Part shown: in pieces, positions 33,218 to 41,514 of the stretch
How positions within the stretch are numbered: the first letter of the stretch is position 1
Layout of the letters: each line of letters begins with the position of its first letter
Assembly (NCBI GenBank): GCA_017744515.1
Contig: JAGIBF010000022.1
Coordinates: forward strand, 1 to 64,000
Source: Niastella sp.
GTDB taxonomy: Bacteria > Bacteroidota > Bacteroidia > Chitinophagales > Chitinophagaceae
DNA: 64,000 bases
Direction of reading: 5' to 3'
Notes under the pieces: generated by a model
Told to the model about the DNA's origin: nothing
Databases searched by the model: none
The model's input: the letters and a program-made list of their open reading frames with translations, nothing else
Program-made: the position numbers and the translations under genes

Positions 33218-34783
33218 TTAATCGATATCAAAGCTTTCGTAGCCTTTATTCAGGTCTACGCCGGCAAGGTGGCTGTGGGCGTTGACCGCATCAACAAAAG
33301 AGAAGTCGCGGATGATGCTGCTGATCTTGTTGATGTCTTCTGCAAAGATCCTGTCTTCTTCAGCAAAGCTCACCACCTTGCGTACATAGTCGTGGGCAAA
33401 TTCCAAAATGGCGCTGCTCTTGAGCGGGTGACGGAACTCGATGGCCTGGCAGGCGCTCAGCAATTCGATGGCGAGGATCGATTCGAGGTTGTCGAGCACT
33501 TTGTTGAGCTTCCTGCCGCTGATGCTGCCCATGCTCACATGGTCTTCCTGTCCAAGCGAGGTAGGGATGCTATCTGCACTCGCGGGAAAGCAGAGGGTTT
33601 TATTTTCCGTGACCAATGCAGCCGTGGTGTATTGCGGGATCATGAAGCCGCTGTTGAGCCCCACGTCCCTCATCAACAGCATCGGCAATCCCCATTTGCC
33701 TTCCAGCAATAAGTAACAACGGCGATCGGCAATGTTGCCGATCTCTGCGGCAGCAAAGCAGGCATAATCCAATGGCAGGGCCAATGGCTGTCCATGGAAG
33801 TTGCCTCCGCTGATCGTGTCGTCGGCTGCGAGGATGATTGGGTTATCAGTGACGGAGTTCAATTCTATTTCGGTAAGTTCTTTCAGGTGCAGCCAGGCGT
33901 TGCGCGAAGCGCCGTGTACCTGGGGCATACAACGTAAGCTGTAAGGGTCCTGCACACGGCCACAATCCACATGGCTTTGCATGATGGCTGACTGGTGTAG
34001 TAACAAGCGCAGCCGTTGTGCCACCAGCCTGGTGCCCGTGTATGGGCGCAATTTATGCAGGCGCTCATCGAAGGGGGCTTGTGTGCCCGTCAATGCTTCG
34101 AGGCTCATCGCGCCAATGATATCTGCTGCTTCGAGGCAGTAGTGCATGCGCTGTACTGCTTTTACTGCAAAGGACAGGATGAACTGGGTACCATTGATCA
34201 AGGCCAATCCTTCTTTGGGGCCCAACTGTATCGGCGCCAGTCCAAACTGTTGTAATATTTCGGGTGCTTTATAGCGGGTACCTTTGTAAAATACTTCTCC
34301 CAGTCCGATCAGTGGCAGGAACAGGTGGGCCAATGGGGCCAAGTCGCCCGAAGCGCCCACACTCCCCTGCTCCGGCACTACCGGTATTACATCCTGTTCT
34401 ATATGCCAGTTGACGCGTTCGAGTGTTTGTAATTGGACGCCTGAGTAGCCTTGTGCCAATGCCTGCATTTTGGTAATGAGCATCAGCTTCGCTACTTCTA
34501 CCGGAATGGGGTTGCCCACGCCTACGCTGTGGCTTTGGAGTATTTTATGCTGGAGGGTGCGGGTATCTGCTTCCGATATTTTGGCATTGGCCAGGATGCC
34601 GAAGCCTGTGTTGACGCCGTATACTGTTTTGTGGTCATCTACAATTTGCTGTACTTGTTGCTGGCTGACTGTGATGCGTTGGCGGGCGGCATCGTTCAAT
34701 ACGCCTTTTATTTCGCCGCGGGCAATGGCCAGGGCTTTACCAGTGGTTAGGGTGTCTATGCCGTATTCGAATGCTGTGGTCAT
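33218..34783 (-). CDS. hutH: Histidine ammonia-lyase
   Basis: 521 residues of the MIO lyase family. The Ala-Ser-Gly triplet that forms the MIO cofactor is in GSVGASGDLAPLAHL (about 142-156). Other family signatures are YGVNTGFG (about 55), PHSxR-equivalent DPYSLRCMPQVHG (about 275) and SADSIPTSLGQEDHVSMG (about 400). It deaminates histidine to trans-urocanate, the committing step of the pathway. It is the most upstream hut gene on this strand; the MarR regulator lies 193 bp further upstream across a repeat cluster. Confidence 0.94.
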   Translation of the reverse strand: MTTAFEYGIDTLTTGKALAIARGEIKGVLNDAARQRITVSQQQVQQIVDDHKTVYGVNTGFGILANAKISEADTRTLQHKILQSHSVGVGNPIPVEVAKLMLITKMQALAQGYSGVQLQTLERVNWHIEQDVIPVVPEQGSVGASGDLAPLAHLFLPLIGLGEVFYKGTRYKAPEILQQFGLAPIQLGPKEGLALINGTQFILSFAVKAVQRMHYCLEAADIIGAMSLEALTGTQAPFDERLHKLRPYTGTRLVAQRLRLLLHQSAIMQSHVDCGRVQDPYSLRCMPQVHGASRNAWLHLKELTEIELNSVTDNPIILAADDTISGGNFHGQPLALPLDYACFAAAEIGNIADRRCYLLLEGKWGLPMLLMRDVGLNSGFMIPQYTTAALVTENKTLCFPASADSIPTSLGQEDHVSMGSISGRKLNKVLDNLESILAIELLSACQAIEFRHPLKSSAILEFAHDYVRKVVSFAEEDRIFAEDINKISSIIRDFSFVDAVNAHSHLAGVDLNKGYESFDID

Positions 34784-34811
34784 GGTTTTAATCGTTATGG
34801 TTCTCGTGGGA

Positions 34812-34986
34812 TAACACGAATTTCAGGCGAATTACATGAATTGAAAGGCAAACTCCTTTTTTAAGCTATGTGCTGCGAGTCTTTTGCTTCAGTTCTTTTT
34901 GATCTTTACCCTTCGACAGGCTCAGGGTGACAATGACGCTAAGAATGACAATGACGCTCAGAATGACAATGACGCTCAGGGTGACA
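34812..34986. repeat. CACGAATT-type repeat, one REP-like unit and an 18-bp satellite
   Basis: AACACGAATTTCAGGCGAAT (about 34813-34840) resembles a stretch near 40942-40972. A REP-like unit starts near 34908 and its 3' half is amplified as an 18-bp unit (AATGACAATGACGCTCAG) about three times to 34986, reaching into the stop region of the MarR gene. Confidence 0.6.
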
Positions 34987-35461
34987 TGATTCTTTCAACT
35001 CTGTCGAAGACGCTCTCGCGGGCCATGTGTTCTTCCGTTTCTGCTATTGCTTTCAATAGTACTTTACTGTGGCGGCCTTCTTCTACCAATTCTTCCATTG
35101 CCTGCGTGAGGGCTGTCCAAACGGGGGCTATCTGCTGTTGCAGCTTTTTGCCTTTCGCTGTGAATTGCACTTCTTTGCGCCGGGCATCGTCGGCAGCGGT
35201 AGTGGTTTTGACCAATCCTTTTTGTTGCAAGGCGCTTACCAACTGGCTGACCGAGGAATGGGAAATGGCGAGTTCGTCGGCAATGTCCCTGATGGAAACT
35301 GATCCTTTCCGGGAGAGAATGTAGAAGACCGGGAACCAGGCGGCATCGAATTGCAACTTGTGGGCGCCGTAGATGCGGTTGACATCTCCGAGGAATGTTT
35401 CACTGAGCCGCCGCAGGCGGCTGCCAAAGACGAGGAAGCCAAGGGATTCGTAGAAAGTCAT
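34976..35461 (-). CDS. MarR-family transcriptional regulator
   Basis: 161 residues with a winged helix-turn-helix (about 55-105: GSVSIRDIADELAISHSSVSQLVSALQQKGLV) and the MarR wing DDARRKEVQFTAKGKKLQQQ. The N- and C-terminal helices form the dimer interface. The promoter carries a perfect 20-bp palindrome overlapping the -7 element, so autorepression is likely. Neighbours are hutH (same strand, downstream) and the nucleoside MFS gene (divergent), so either could be a target. The ligand is unknown. The last codons overlap repeat sequence. Confidence 0.88.
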   Translation of the reverse strand: MTFYESLGFLVFGSRLRRLSETFLGDVNRIYGAHKLQFDAAWFPVFYILSRKGSVSIRDIADELAISHSSVSQLVSALQQKGLVKTTTAADDARRKEVQFTAKGKKLQQQIAPVWTALTQAMEELVEEGRHSKVLLKAIAETEEHMARESVFDRVERIMSP

Positions 35462-35464
35462 AAA

Positions 35465-35484
35465 TTGTATAAGTACTTATACAA
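35465..35484. promoter_or_regulatory. Perfect 20-bp palindrome, MarR operator candidate
   Basis: TTGTATAAGTACTTATACAA is its own reverse complement. It overlaps by 3 bp the -7 element at 35482-35489 and ends 3 bp before the start codon of the MarR gene; size and symmetry are typical of MarR dimer sites. Confidence 0.75.
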
Positions 35485-35489
35485 ATGTA
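35482..35489 (-). promoter_or_regulatory. -7 promoter element (TACATTTG) of the MarR gene
   Basis: Exact TAnnTTTG match on the minus strand, 21 bp before the start codon and partly covered by the palindrome. Confidence 0.55.
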
Positions 35490-35496
35490 GGTAAAC

Positions 35497-35575
35497 AAGT
35501 TGAAAAGTTGACAGGTTGATAAGGGCAAAGCCGGAGGCTTTGAAATAGGCGTCACCAGCCAGAGGCTGGCGACTA
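35497..35575. repeat. GTTGANAR octamers followed by double-hairpin repeat, copy C
   Basis: Octamers at about 35497-35521. Then CAAAGCC-GGA-GGCTTTG, AAATAGGCGTCA, and CCAGCC-AGA-GGCTGG enclosed by GTC/GAC (35524-35575). Confidence 0.65.
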
Positions 35576-35670
35576 ATACAGCTGGAACTAAATCGTTGCA
35601 GCTCATATTGGATTTGTTCGTAATTTTCGCCACGCTATTCTACCAAAACCAAAAGTTCAAACTACAACTG

Positions 35671-36891
35671 ATGAAAACTACGACCGGCGTTTCGCTTGGA
35701 TTTATGATGTTTCTGCAATATTTTATCTGGGGTGCCTGGTATGTATCGATGGGCACTTACATGGGAACTCATTTTGTTGCGGAAGATCTCGATAAACAGA
35801 TCGGCGGTGCTTATAGTGCGCTGGCGTTGGCTACCATCATTTCTCCTTTTTTCGTAGGGCTGGTGGCCGATCGTTACTTCGCCGCACAGCGTATGATGGG
35901 TGTGCTGCACCTGCTGGGGGCTGCGCTGTTATTCTTTGCTACCAGGATTGATCATGTTGGCCCTTTTTACTGGGTTATCCTGGCCTATTCACTGGCTTAT
36001 ATGCCTACTATCGCGCTGTCGAACAATATTGCTTTTACTCAAATGAGTGACCCCGGCAAACAATTTCCGTGGATCAGGGTGTTTGGTACGCTGGGCTGGA
36101 TCGTTGCAGGTTTCCTGATCGGGGGCCTTGCTCTTGAAGCAAGTGATGCCATTTTCCTGATCGCTGCTGCTGCTTCTGCTGCGTTGGGCTTGTTCAGTTT
36201 TGCACTTCCCAATACGCCTCCTAAAGCTAAGGGTGAGGTAGCTTCTTTTGCCAAGACGCTCGGTGTGGATGCTTTTGTATTGTTCAAGAGTAAATCTTAT
36301 CTCATTTTCTTTATCGCCGCCATCCTGGTTTGTATACCGCTGTCATTTTATTATGGCTTTGCCAATCCTTTCCTCAATGAGGTTGGCATGGACAAGCCTG
36401 CGCAGAAAATGATCCTGGGCCAGTTTTCAGAGGCCATCTTTATTGTTGCGATCCCTTTCCTGTTCAACAGGATTGGTGTCAAGAAAATGCTTTTGCTGGG
36501 CATGGCTGCCTGGGTGTTGCGTTATGTAGCTTTTGCGTATGGCGATGCAGGCAGCAATACCTGGCTGTTGTATGCCGGTATCATTTTGCATGGCATCTGT
36601 TATGACTTTTTCTTTGTGACGGGTTATATGTATACAGAGAAGAAGGCCGGCGAAAAGATCAAGAATGCTGCTCAGGGCTTGTTTACTTTTGCCACCTACG
36701 GTTTAGGCATGCTGATCGGCACCTGGTTCTCTGGTGTCATCGTAGCACGCTATAAAACGTCCGTGGACCCTGCCCCGGCAACGCATGACTGGACCAGCAT
36801 CTGGTACGTTCCTGCCGGTATTGCCGTAGCTGTACTGATCTACTTCTTCCTGTTCTTCCGGGAAAAGAAAGAGATCGCTCAGGCTGCTTAA
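35671..36891 (+). CDS. MFS nucleoside/H+ symporter-type transporter
   Basis: 406 residues from ATG 35671 (MKTTTGVSLGFMMFLQYFIWGAWY); an in-frame ATG at 35596 adds 25 residues without a clear role and is rejected. Twelve TM segments are apparent, with a charged loop after TM6 (PPKAKGEVASFAKTL). The opening FMMFLQYFIWGAWYVSMGTY is characteristic of the nucleoside:H+ symporter (NupG-like, PF03825) branch. In Bacteroidota this family is often paired with Gfo/Idh/MocA oxidoreductases and xylose-isomerase-like genes for unusual sugars, and the next gene, 45 bp downstream, is such an oxidoreductase. The substrate could be a nucleoside or a sugar derivative. Confidence 0.87.
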   Translation: MKTTTGVSLGFMMFLQYFIWGAWYVSMGTYMGTHFVAEDLDKQIGGAYSALALATIISPFFVGLVADRYFAAQRMMGVLHLLGAALLFFATRIDHVGPFYWVILAYSLAYMPTIALSNNIAFTQMSDPGKQFPWIRVFGTLGWIVAGFLIGGLALEASDAIFLIAAAASAALGLFSFALPNTPPKAKGEVASFAKTLGVDAFVLFKSKSYLIFFIAAILVCIPLSFYYGFANPFLNEVGMDKPAQKMILGQFSEAIFIVAIPFLFNRIGVKKMLLLGMAAWVLRYVAFAYGDAGSNTWLLYAGIILHGICYDFFFVTGYMYTEKKAGEKIKNAAQGLFTFATYGLGMLIGTWFSGVIVARYKTSVDPAPATHDWTSIWYVPAGIAVAVLIYFFLFFREKKEIAQAA

Positions 36892-36936
36892 GTCATTCAA
36901 CGACACACTATCTATTTAAACCATAATCATTATTAT

Positions 36937-38130
36937 ATGCAACGGATTGCTATGTTAGGTTCCGGATTCATCGGCCGTTTTTATGCTGATTCGATCCAGG
37001 GTTACAGAAGCAAGGATAAGATCGTTAGTATTTATTCACGCCGCGAAGAGAGTGCGAAGAAGTTTGCCGAGGATTACAAGGTGTCGCACTGGACCACCGA
37101 TATGGAGGAAGCGATCGCGCATCCCGAGGTGGACATGGTGTGCATCTCGCTGCCCAACAACCTGCACGAGGCTGCCGTGATGCTTTGCTGCAAGCACAAG
37201 AAGGCGGTAATCACCACCAAGCCTTTGGGCCGTAATGGTGAAGAGGCTAAACGCATGCTGGAAGCGGTAGAGAAAGCCGGTATTTTCAATGGCTATCTCG
37301 AAGACCTTGTATACACACCCAAGTTCATCAAAGCGATGGAGAGTGTAAAAAATGGCGCGCTGGGCCGCATCCTGTGGGCCAAGAGCCGCGAAACGCACCC
37401 TGGCCCGCATAGTGACTGGTTCTGGGATATCGAGCAAGCGGGCGGTGGTTGTATCCTCGACCTCGGCTGTCATTGTGTGGAGATCACACGCAGCTATATC
37501 GGTAAAGACATCAAGCCTGTAGAAGTAATGTGCTGGGCCGACACACAGGTGAAGCCTATCGATGCGGAAGATCATGCGATCGGTCTCGTCAAGTATGAGA
37601 ATGGCGCTATTGGTCAGTTTGAAGTGAGTTGGACTTTCCGCGGCGGTCTTGATCTTCGTGATGAAGTGATGGGCTCTGAGGGCACCATCTGGGTAAACAG
37701 CTTCCTGCGCACCGGTTTCGACATGTTCACTACCGGCAAGGGCGCCGACTATGTGGCTGAGAAGGCTGAAAGCAATACCGGCTGGCTGTTTCCTGTAGGG
37801 GATGAACTGAATGAACTGGGATATAACCACATGTTCATGGACATGTTCAACGCCATCGAGGCTGGTACTGCGCCTAAAGAATCTTTTTATGATGGCTATG
37901 TGGTAAACTGTATCCTCGATGCTGCTTACCGCTCTGCCAAGAGCAAGCTGTGGGAGCCCGTGAAGCTGGACATCTGGCGCGGCAGGACGGGTGTTTCGAA
38001 AGACAGTCACCTTACTGAATACGACGCGGATCACTATCTCGTGAAGGAAGAGGTGACGCATTATGGCGCGAAGAAGGTGATCATCAAGCATAAGAAAACG
38101 GGGAAGATCAGTGAGGTGGTGGTTGAATAG
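36937..38130 (+). CDS. Gfo/Idh/MocA-family NAD(P)-dependent oxidoreductase
   Basis: 397 residues. Rossmann start IAMLGSGFIGRFYADS (GxGxxG). The usual EKP triplet is TKPLG here (about 93). The catalytic-region motif GGGCILDLGCHCVE (about 170) has Asp and His in the expected places. The C-terminal alpha/beta domain ends in a basic tail (KKVIIKHKKTGK). It oxidises or epimerises a sugar or polyol; substrate unknown. Likely co-transcribed with the transporter upstream and ended by a strong terminator at 38199-38230. Confidence 0.9.
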   Translation: MQRIAMLGSGFIGRFYADSIQGYRSKDKIVSIYSRREESAKKFAEDYKVSHWTTDMEEAIAHPEVDMVCISLPNNLHEAAVMLCCKHKKAVITTKPLGRNGEEAKRMLEAVEKAGIFNGYLEDLVYTPKFIKAMESVKNGALGRILWAKSRETHPGPHSDWFWDIEQAGGGCILDLGCHCVEITRSYIGKDIKPVEVMCWADTQVKPIDAEDHAIGLVKYENGAIGQFEVSWTFRGGLDLRDEVMGSEGTIWVNSFLRTGFDMFTTGKGADYVAEKAESNTGWLFPVGDELNELGYNHMFMDMFNAIEAGTAPKESFYDGYVVNCILDAAYRSAKSKLWEPVKLDIWRGRTGVSKDSHLTEYDADHYLVKEEVTHYGAKKVIIKHKKTGKISEVVVE

Positions 38131-38198
38131 CTGACTGGTTGATACGTTGACAAATTTAAAAGTTGAAAGGTTGAAAAGGCCTTTACTCAGCTATAGAG

Positions 38199-38230
38199 GG
38201 GATGAAGAATTGTGTTCTTCATCCCTTTTT
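38199..38230 (+). terminator. Intrinsic terminator of the MFS-oxidoreductase operon
   Basis: Perfect 11-bp stem GGGATGAAGAA / TTCTTCATCCC, 5-nt loop, then TTTTT. Confidence 0.92.
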
Positions 38231-38244
38231 GTTATCTTATGGGT

Positions 38245-40419
38245 ATGAAACGATGTTGCCTGTTACTAATTGCCTTCACCTTCCTTGTCATTTTATTTAT
38301 TGGTTGCCGGGAATCTGCCGATCCTCATACCGGCTGGCCGGCTTATGGCGGCGGCAAGGATAATATTCATTATTCTTCGCTTAGGGTAATAGATACCAGC
38401 AATGTGTCGCAGCTACAACCCGTGTGGACTTATCATACCGGCGATGCCGATACAGCGCATCATTCGCAGATACAATGCAATCCTATAGTGGTGAACGGTG
38501 TTTTGTACGGCACCTCTCCTACCCTGAAGTTATTTGCCGTGGATGCCGCTACCGGTGGGCACAAATGGACGTTTGACCCGGCCGACTCAACGCAGCAAAA
38601 TAGCGTGATCCGTTTTATCCTCAACAATAACCGTGGTGTTGCTTACTGGTCGGATGGATCGGCGCAACGCATCCTGTATACGGCTGGCTCCTTCCTGTAT
38701 GCCATCGATGCGCTTACCGGAAAGCCTGTCGACTCTTTCGGTACGCATGGGCATGTAGACCTGCACGATGGATTGGGCAGGGATGTGCAGGACCTTTACG
38801 TAACGGCTACTACACCTGGTGTTGTTTACAAAGATCTATTGATCCTTGGCTCTCGGGTGGATGAAGGGCCTGCTGCTGCGCCGGGGCATATACGGGCTTA
38901 TGATGTGCGCACGGGCCAGATCAAGTGGATGTTTCATACCATCCCACGGCCCGGAGAGTTTGGCTATGATACCTGGGAGGATAGTATTGCTTACAAGCAT
39001 ATCGGTGGCGCGAATAGCTGGGGTGGCTTTTCGCTCGACGAAAAAAGGGGAATCCTGTTTGCTCCTACCGGCTCTGCTTCTTTTGATTTTTATGGTGGCA
39101 AGCGGCGCGGTGCCAACCTGTTTGCCAACTGCCTGCTGGCGCTCGATGCTGCCACCGGTGAACGCAAGTGGCATTTCCAATTCATTCATCATGATGTGTG
39201 GGATCGTGACCTGCCTGCGCCGCCTGCCCTGGTGACGATCAAAAAAGATGGCGCTACTATCGATGCGGTGGCGCAGCCTACCAAGCATGGAATGGTCTAT
39301 ATTTTTGACCGGGAAACCGGCAAGCCGGTTTATCCCATTGAAGAGAAGCCCATCGATACCAATACTGCACTCGTGAATGAACAGATATGGCCTACACAGC
39401 CTATTGTATCAACTCCCAAGCCTTTTGTGCGGCAGCGCTTCACGGCGAATGACCTTAACCCTCATTTACCGGATAGCTCTGTTGCAAAGCTCAAAACAGC
39501 ATTGGCAGGTTATCGCTATGGCGATATGTTCATGCCACCCGGTAAACAAACGCAGGTGTTGCTGCCTGGTCTCGATGGTGGGGCTGAATGGGGTGGCCCA
39601 TCGTATGATCCGGCTACCGGTATGCTTTACGTAAATGCCAATGAAATGGCCTGGCTGCTTACGATGCGTGATAACAAACCAGCCGATAACAAAGCAGAAA
39701 CGTATGGTCAGGCCGGCAAACGTTTGTATGAACGTCATTGCGTGGCCTGCCATGGTAATGACCTTAAAGGCTCCGGCAACAATCCCTCGCTGGTAAATAT
39801 CCAAGCACGGTATAAGGACCCGGATATTCTTGCGCTCATCAATACAGGCCGGCGCATGATGCCCGCTTTCAAGCAACTGGAGGAGCAAGAGAAAGAAGCA
39901 ATCGTTTCTTTTATCGTGGCTTCAAAAGAAAAACAACAAAAGGCTTTTCTATTGCCGCCAAAACCCATAGATAGTTTCCGCAACCTGCCATATGGCATGA
40001 CCGGTTATTACAAGTTCCTGAGCCCGGAAGGTTATCCGGCTATCAGTCCGCCCTGGGGCACCATCACCGCCATCAACCTGAACACCGGTGAGCACGTATG
40101 GAAAACCACACTGGGTGAATATCCTGAACTGAAAGCGAAAGGGGTACCTCCTACCGGTACGGAGAATTATGGTAGTTCCGTGGTCACTGCCGGTGGGTTG
40201 TTGTTTATTGCGGCTGCCCGTGACGGTAAACTACGGGCTTTCAATAAATACACCGGTAAGCTGTTGTGGGAATATACTTTGCCTGCCCCGGGATTTGCTA
40301 CACCTGCCGTGTATGAAGTGCAGGGAAGGCAGTATATTGTTATTGCGTGTGGTGGTGGTAAATTGGGGACTGCTTCGGGGGATAGCTATGTGGCATTCTC
40401 CTTACCGTCTGAACCTTGA
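38245..40419 (+). CDS. PQQ-dependent dehydrogenase with inserted cytochrome c domain (lipoprotein)
   Basis: About 724 residues. The longest frame starts at GTG 38212, inside the preceding terminator, so ATG 38245 (or 38239) is the real start, giving a lipoprotein signal (MKRCCLLLIAFTFLVILFIGC). Eight-bladed PQQ beta-propeller: WPAYGGGKDNIHYSSL at the N-terminus, blades such as GERKWHFQFIHHDVWDRDLP. A class I cytochrome c domain (about 490-580; CVACH heme site, MMP Met ligand) is inserted before the last blades, which resume at GTITAINLNTGEHVWK. It oxidises sugars or alcohols in the periplasm and passes electrons through heme c to the respiratory chain. Specificity cannot be told from sequence. 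Confidence 0.9.
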   Translation: MKRCCLLLIAFTFLVILFIGCRESADPHTGWPAYGGGKDNIHYSSLRVIDTSNVSQLQPVWTYHTGDADTAHHSQIQCNPIVVNGVLYGTSPTLKLFAVDAATGGHKWTFDPADSTQQNSVIRFILNNNRGVAYWSDGSAQRILYTAGSFLYAIDALTGKPVDSFGTHGHVDLHDGLGRDVQDLYVTATTPGVVYKDLLILGSRVDEGPAAAPGHIRAYDVRTGQIKWMFHTIPRPGEFGYDTWEDSIAYKHIGGANSWGGFSLDEKRGILFAPTGSASFDFYGGKRRGANLFANCLLALDAATGERKWHFQFIHHDVWDRDLPAPPALVTIKKDGATIDAVAQPTKHGMVYIFDRETGKPVYPIEEKPIDTNTALVNEQIWPTQPIVSTPKPFVRQRFTANDLNPHLPDSSVAKLKTALAGYRYGDMFMPPGKQTQVLLPGLDGGAEWGGPSYDPATGMLYVNANEMAWLLTMRDNKPADNKAETYGQAGKRLYERHCVACHGNDLKGSGNNPSLVNIQARYKDPDILALINTGRRMMPAFKQLEEQEKEAIVSFIVASKEKQQKAFLLPPKPIDSFRNLPYGMTGYYKFLSPEGYPAISPPWGTITAINLNTGEHVWKTTLGEYPELKAKGVPPTGTENYGSSVVTAGGLLFIAAARDGKLRAFNKYTGKLLWEYTLPAPGFATPAVYEVQGRQYIVIACGGGKLGTASGDSYVAFSLPSEP

Positions 40420-40485
40420 TTTATGGGATTTTTAGGATTGGGTGGAAGGTTAAGGTAACATTTGTTGTATTAAACACGTAGATGA

Positions 40486-40932
40486 ATGAAAGAATTTTTT
40501 AAGGAATTATTTGAGTACGGGCATTACTTCAATCAACAGCTGGGTGTAGTGTTTATTGACAAGTCAGACAAAACTTCTGAAAAGTCGGTCAAACTGTATA
40601 ATCATATTCTCAACGCTCATCAGATCTGGAACAACAGGATTAATCCTCAGCAACAGCTTTTTGGCGTTTGGGAGATGCACCTGCTGCAGGACCTTAAAGA
40701 AATCGAGTTGCTGAACTATGAACAATCCTTGTCTATTCTTGACAATTTCGATCTAAGCGAAATCGTACATTATACCAACGTTAGAAACCAGGCTTTCAGC
40801 TATAGCGTGCGCGACATGCTGTTTCACGCCATCAATCATACTACTTATCACTGGGCGCAAATTGCCACTGAATTCAGGAATAACGGGATTGAGCCTTTGG
40901 CGGTGGATTATGTTTTGTATAAGAGGAGGTGA
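40486..40932 (+). CDS. DinB-like four-helix protein
   Basis: 148 residues, four helices. Metal-ligand histidines typical of the DinB/YfiT fold are visible: HILNAHQIWNNRI (about 41-53) and MLFHAINHTTYHWAQIA (about 111-127). The fold includes bacillithiol- or mycothiol-dependent S-transferases and proteins of unknown role. No partner gene is evident; it follows the PQQ dehydrogenase after 66 bp. Confidence 0.8.
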   Translation: MKEFFKELFEYGHYFNQQLGVVFIDKSDKTSEKSVKLYNHILNAHQIWNNRINPQQQLFGVWEMHLLQDLKEIELLNYEQSLSILDNFDLSEIVHYTNVRNQAFSYSVRDMLFHAINHTTYHWAQIATEFRNNGIEPLAVDYVLYKRR

Positions 40933-41063
40933 TTGAAAACACGAATTTTTAACGAATTACACGAATCAGAAAAGCAACGAGGGCTTGTCTTGTCGTTTTG
41001 CCTGAACACAAGTATGCTCAGGCACAGCGCATTCACTGCGAACTGCATGAAGCTGGTGAGTAG

Positions 41064-41504
41064 CTATTGTTTTATTACTTTTTTGACGATGTGCCTGCCG
41101 TTTTCTATTATGCGAACGTAATAAATACCTGCGGGCCGGGCAGACAGGTCCAACTCTATTCTGTTTCCGGCTGTTCTTGTCTGACTGACAACTCTGCCAT
41201 TGGCATCAAGGATAGCCACTACTGCGTTTTCCAGAGACTTGCTAAAGGTTATAAAAAATCTTCCTGTAGTGGGGTTGGGAAATAGTGCATCTACCTCCTG
41301 AAACTCCGCGGTCTCCGTTGCCTGTACGATGGCTCTCTGCGGATAGGGGTCAACGCCATTATTGCAGAAGTATGTGCGTTTTGTACGATTACCGGCCGCA
41401 TCGTAAACGTTGACGATGCCACAGCTACCTACCGGTATCTGCTGTGCAAAAGCCGAAAGGCCTGAGGAAAATAACAAACACAGCAGGATGATCTGTGTGC
41501 GCAT
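41064..41504 (-). CDS. Small T9SS-sorted protein with an RHS-type YD motif
   Basis: 146 residues. Signal peptide (MRTQIILLCLLFSSGLSAFA), a short segment with one YD-repeat-like motif (VYDAAGNRTKRTYFCNNG, about 34-51), and then a complete type A T9SS sorting domain (ALFPNPTTGRFF...GIYYVRIIENG..IVKKVIKQ, about 75-146). There is almost nothing but export and sorting signals plus the YD motif. It is the last gene of the Skp-RHS-lipoprotein operon (10 bp gap). Possible roles: a cargo remnant, or a helper that links the RHS shell to the T9SS; both are inference. Confidence 0.8.
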   Translation of the reverse strand: MRTQIILLCLLFSSGLSAFAQQIPVGSCGIVNVYDAAGNRTKRTYFCNNGVDPYPQRAIVQATETAEFQEVDALFPNPTTGRFFITFSKSLENAVVAILDANGRVVSQTRTAGNRIELDLSARPAGIYYVRIIENGRHIVKKVIKQ

Positions 41505-41514
41505 AAACAGTTAT

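Noticed and set aside
37036-38091. 351-codon minus-strand open frame
   Set aside because: Antisense to the well-supported Gfo/Idh/MocA oxidoreductase; composition is that of a shadow frame.
38212-38244. Upstream GTG start for the PQQ dehydrogenase
   Set aside because: It lies inside the terminator hairpin of the preceding operon; the ATG at 38245 yields a proper lipoprotein signal.
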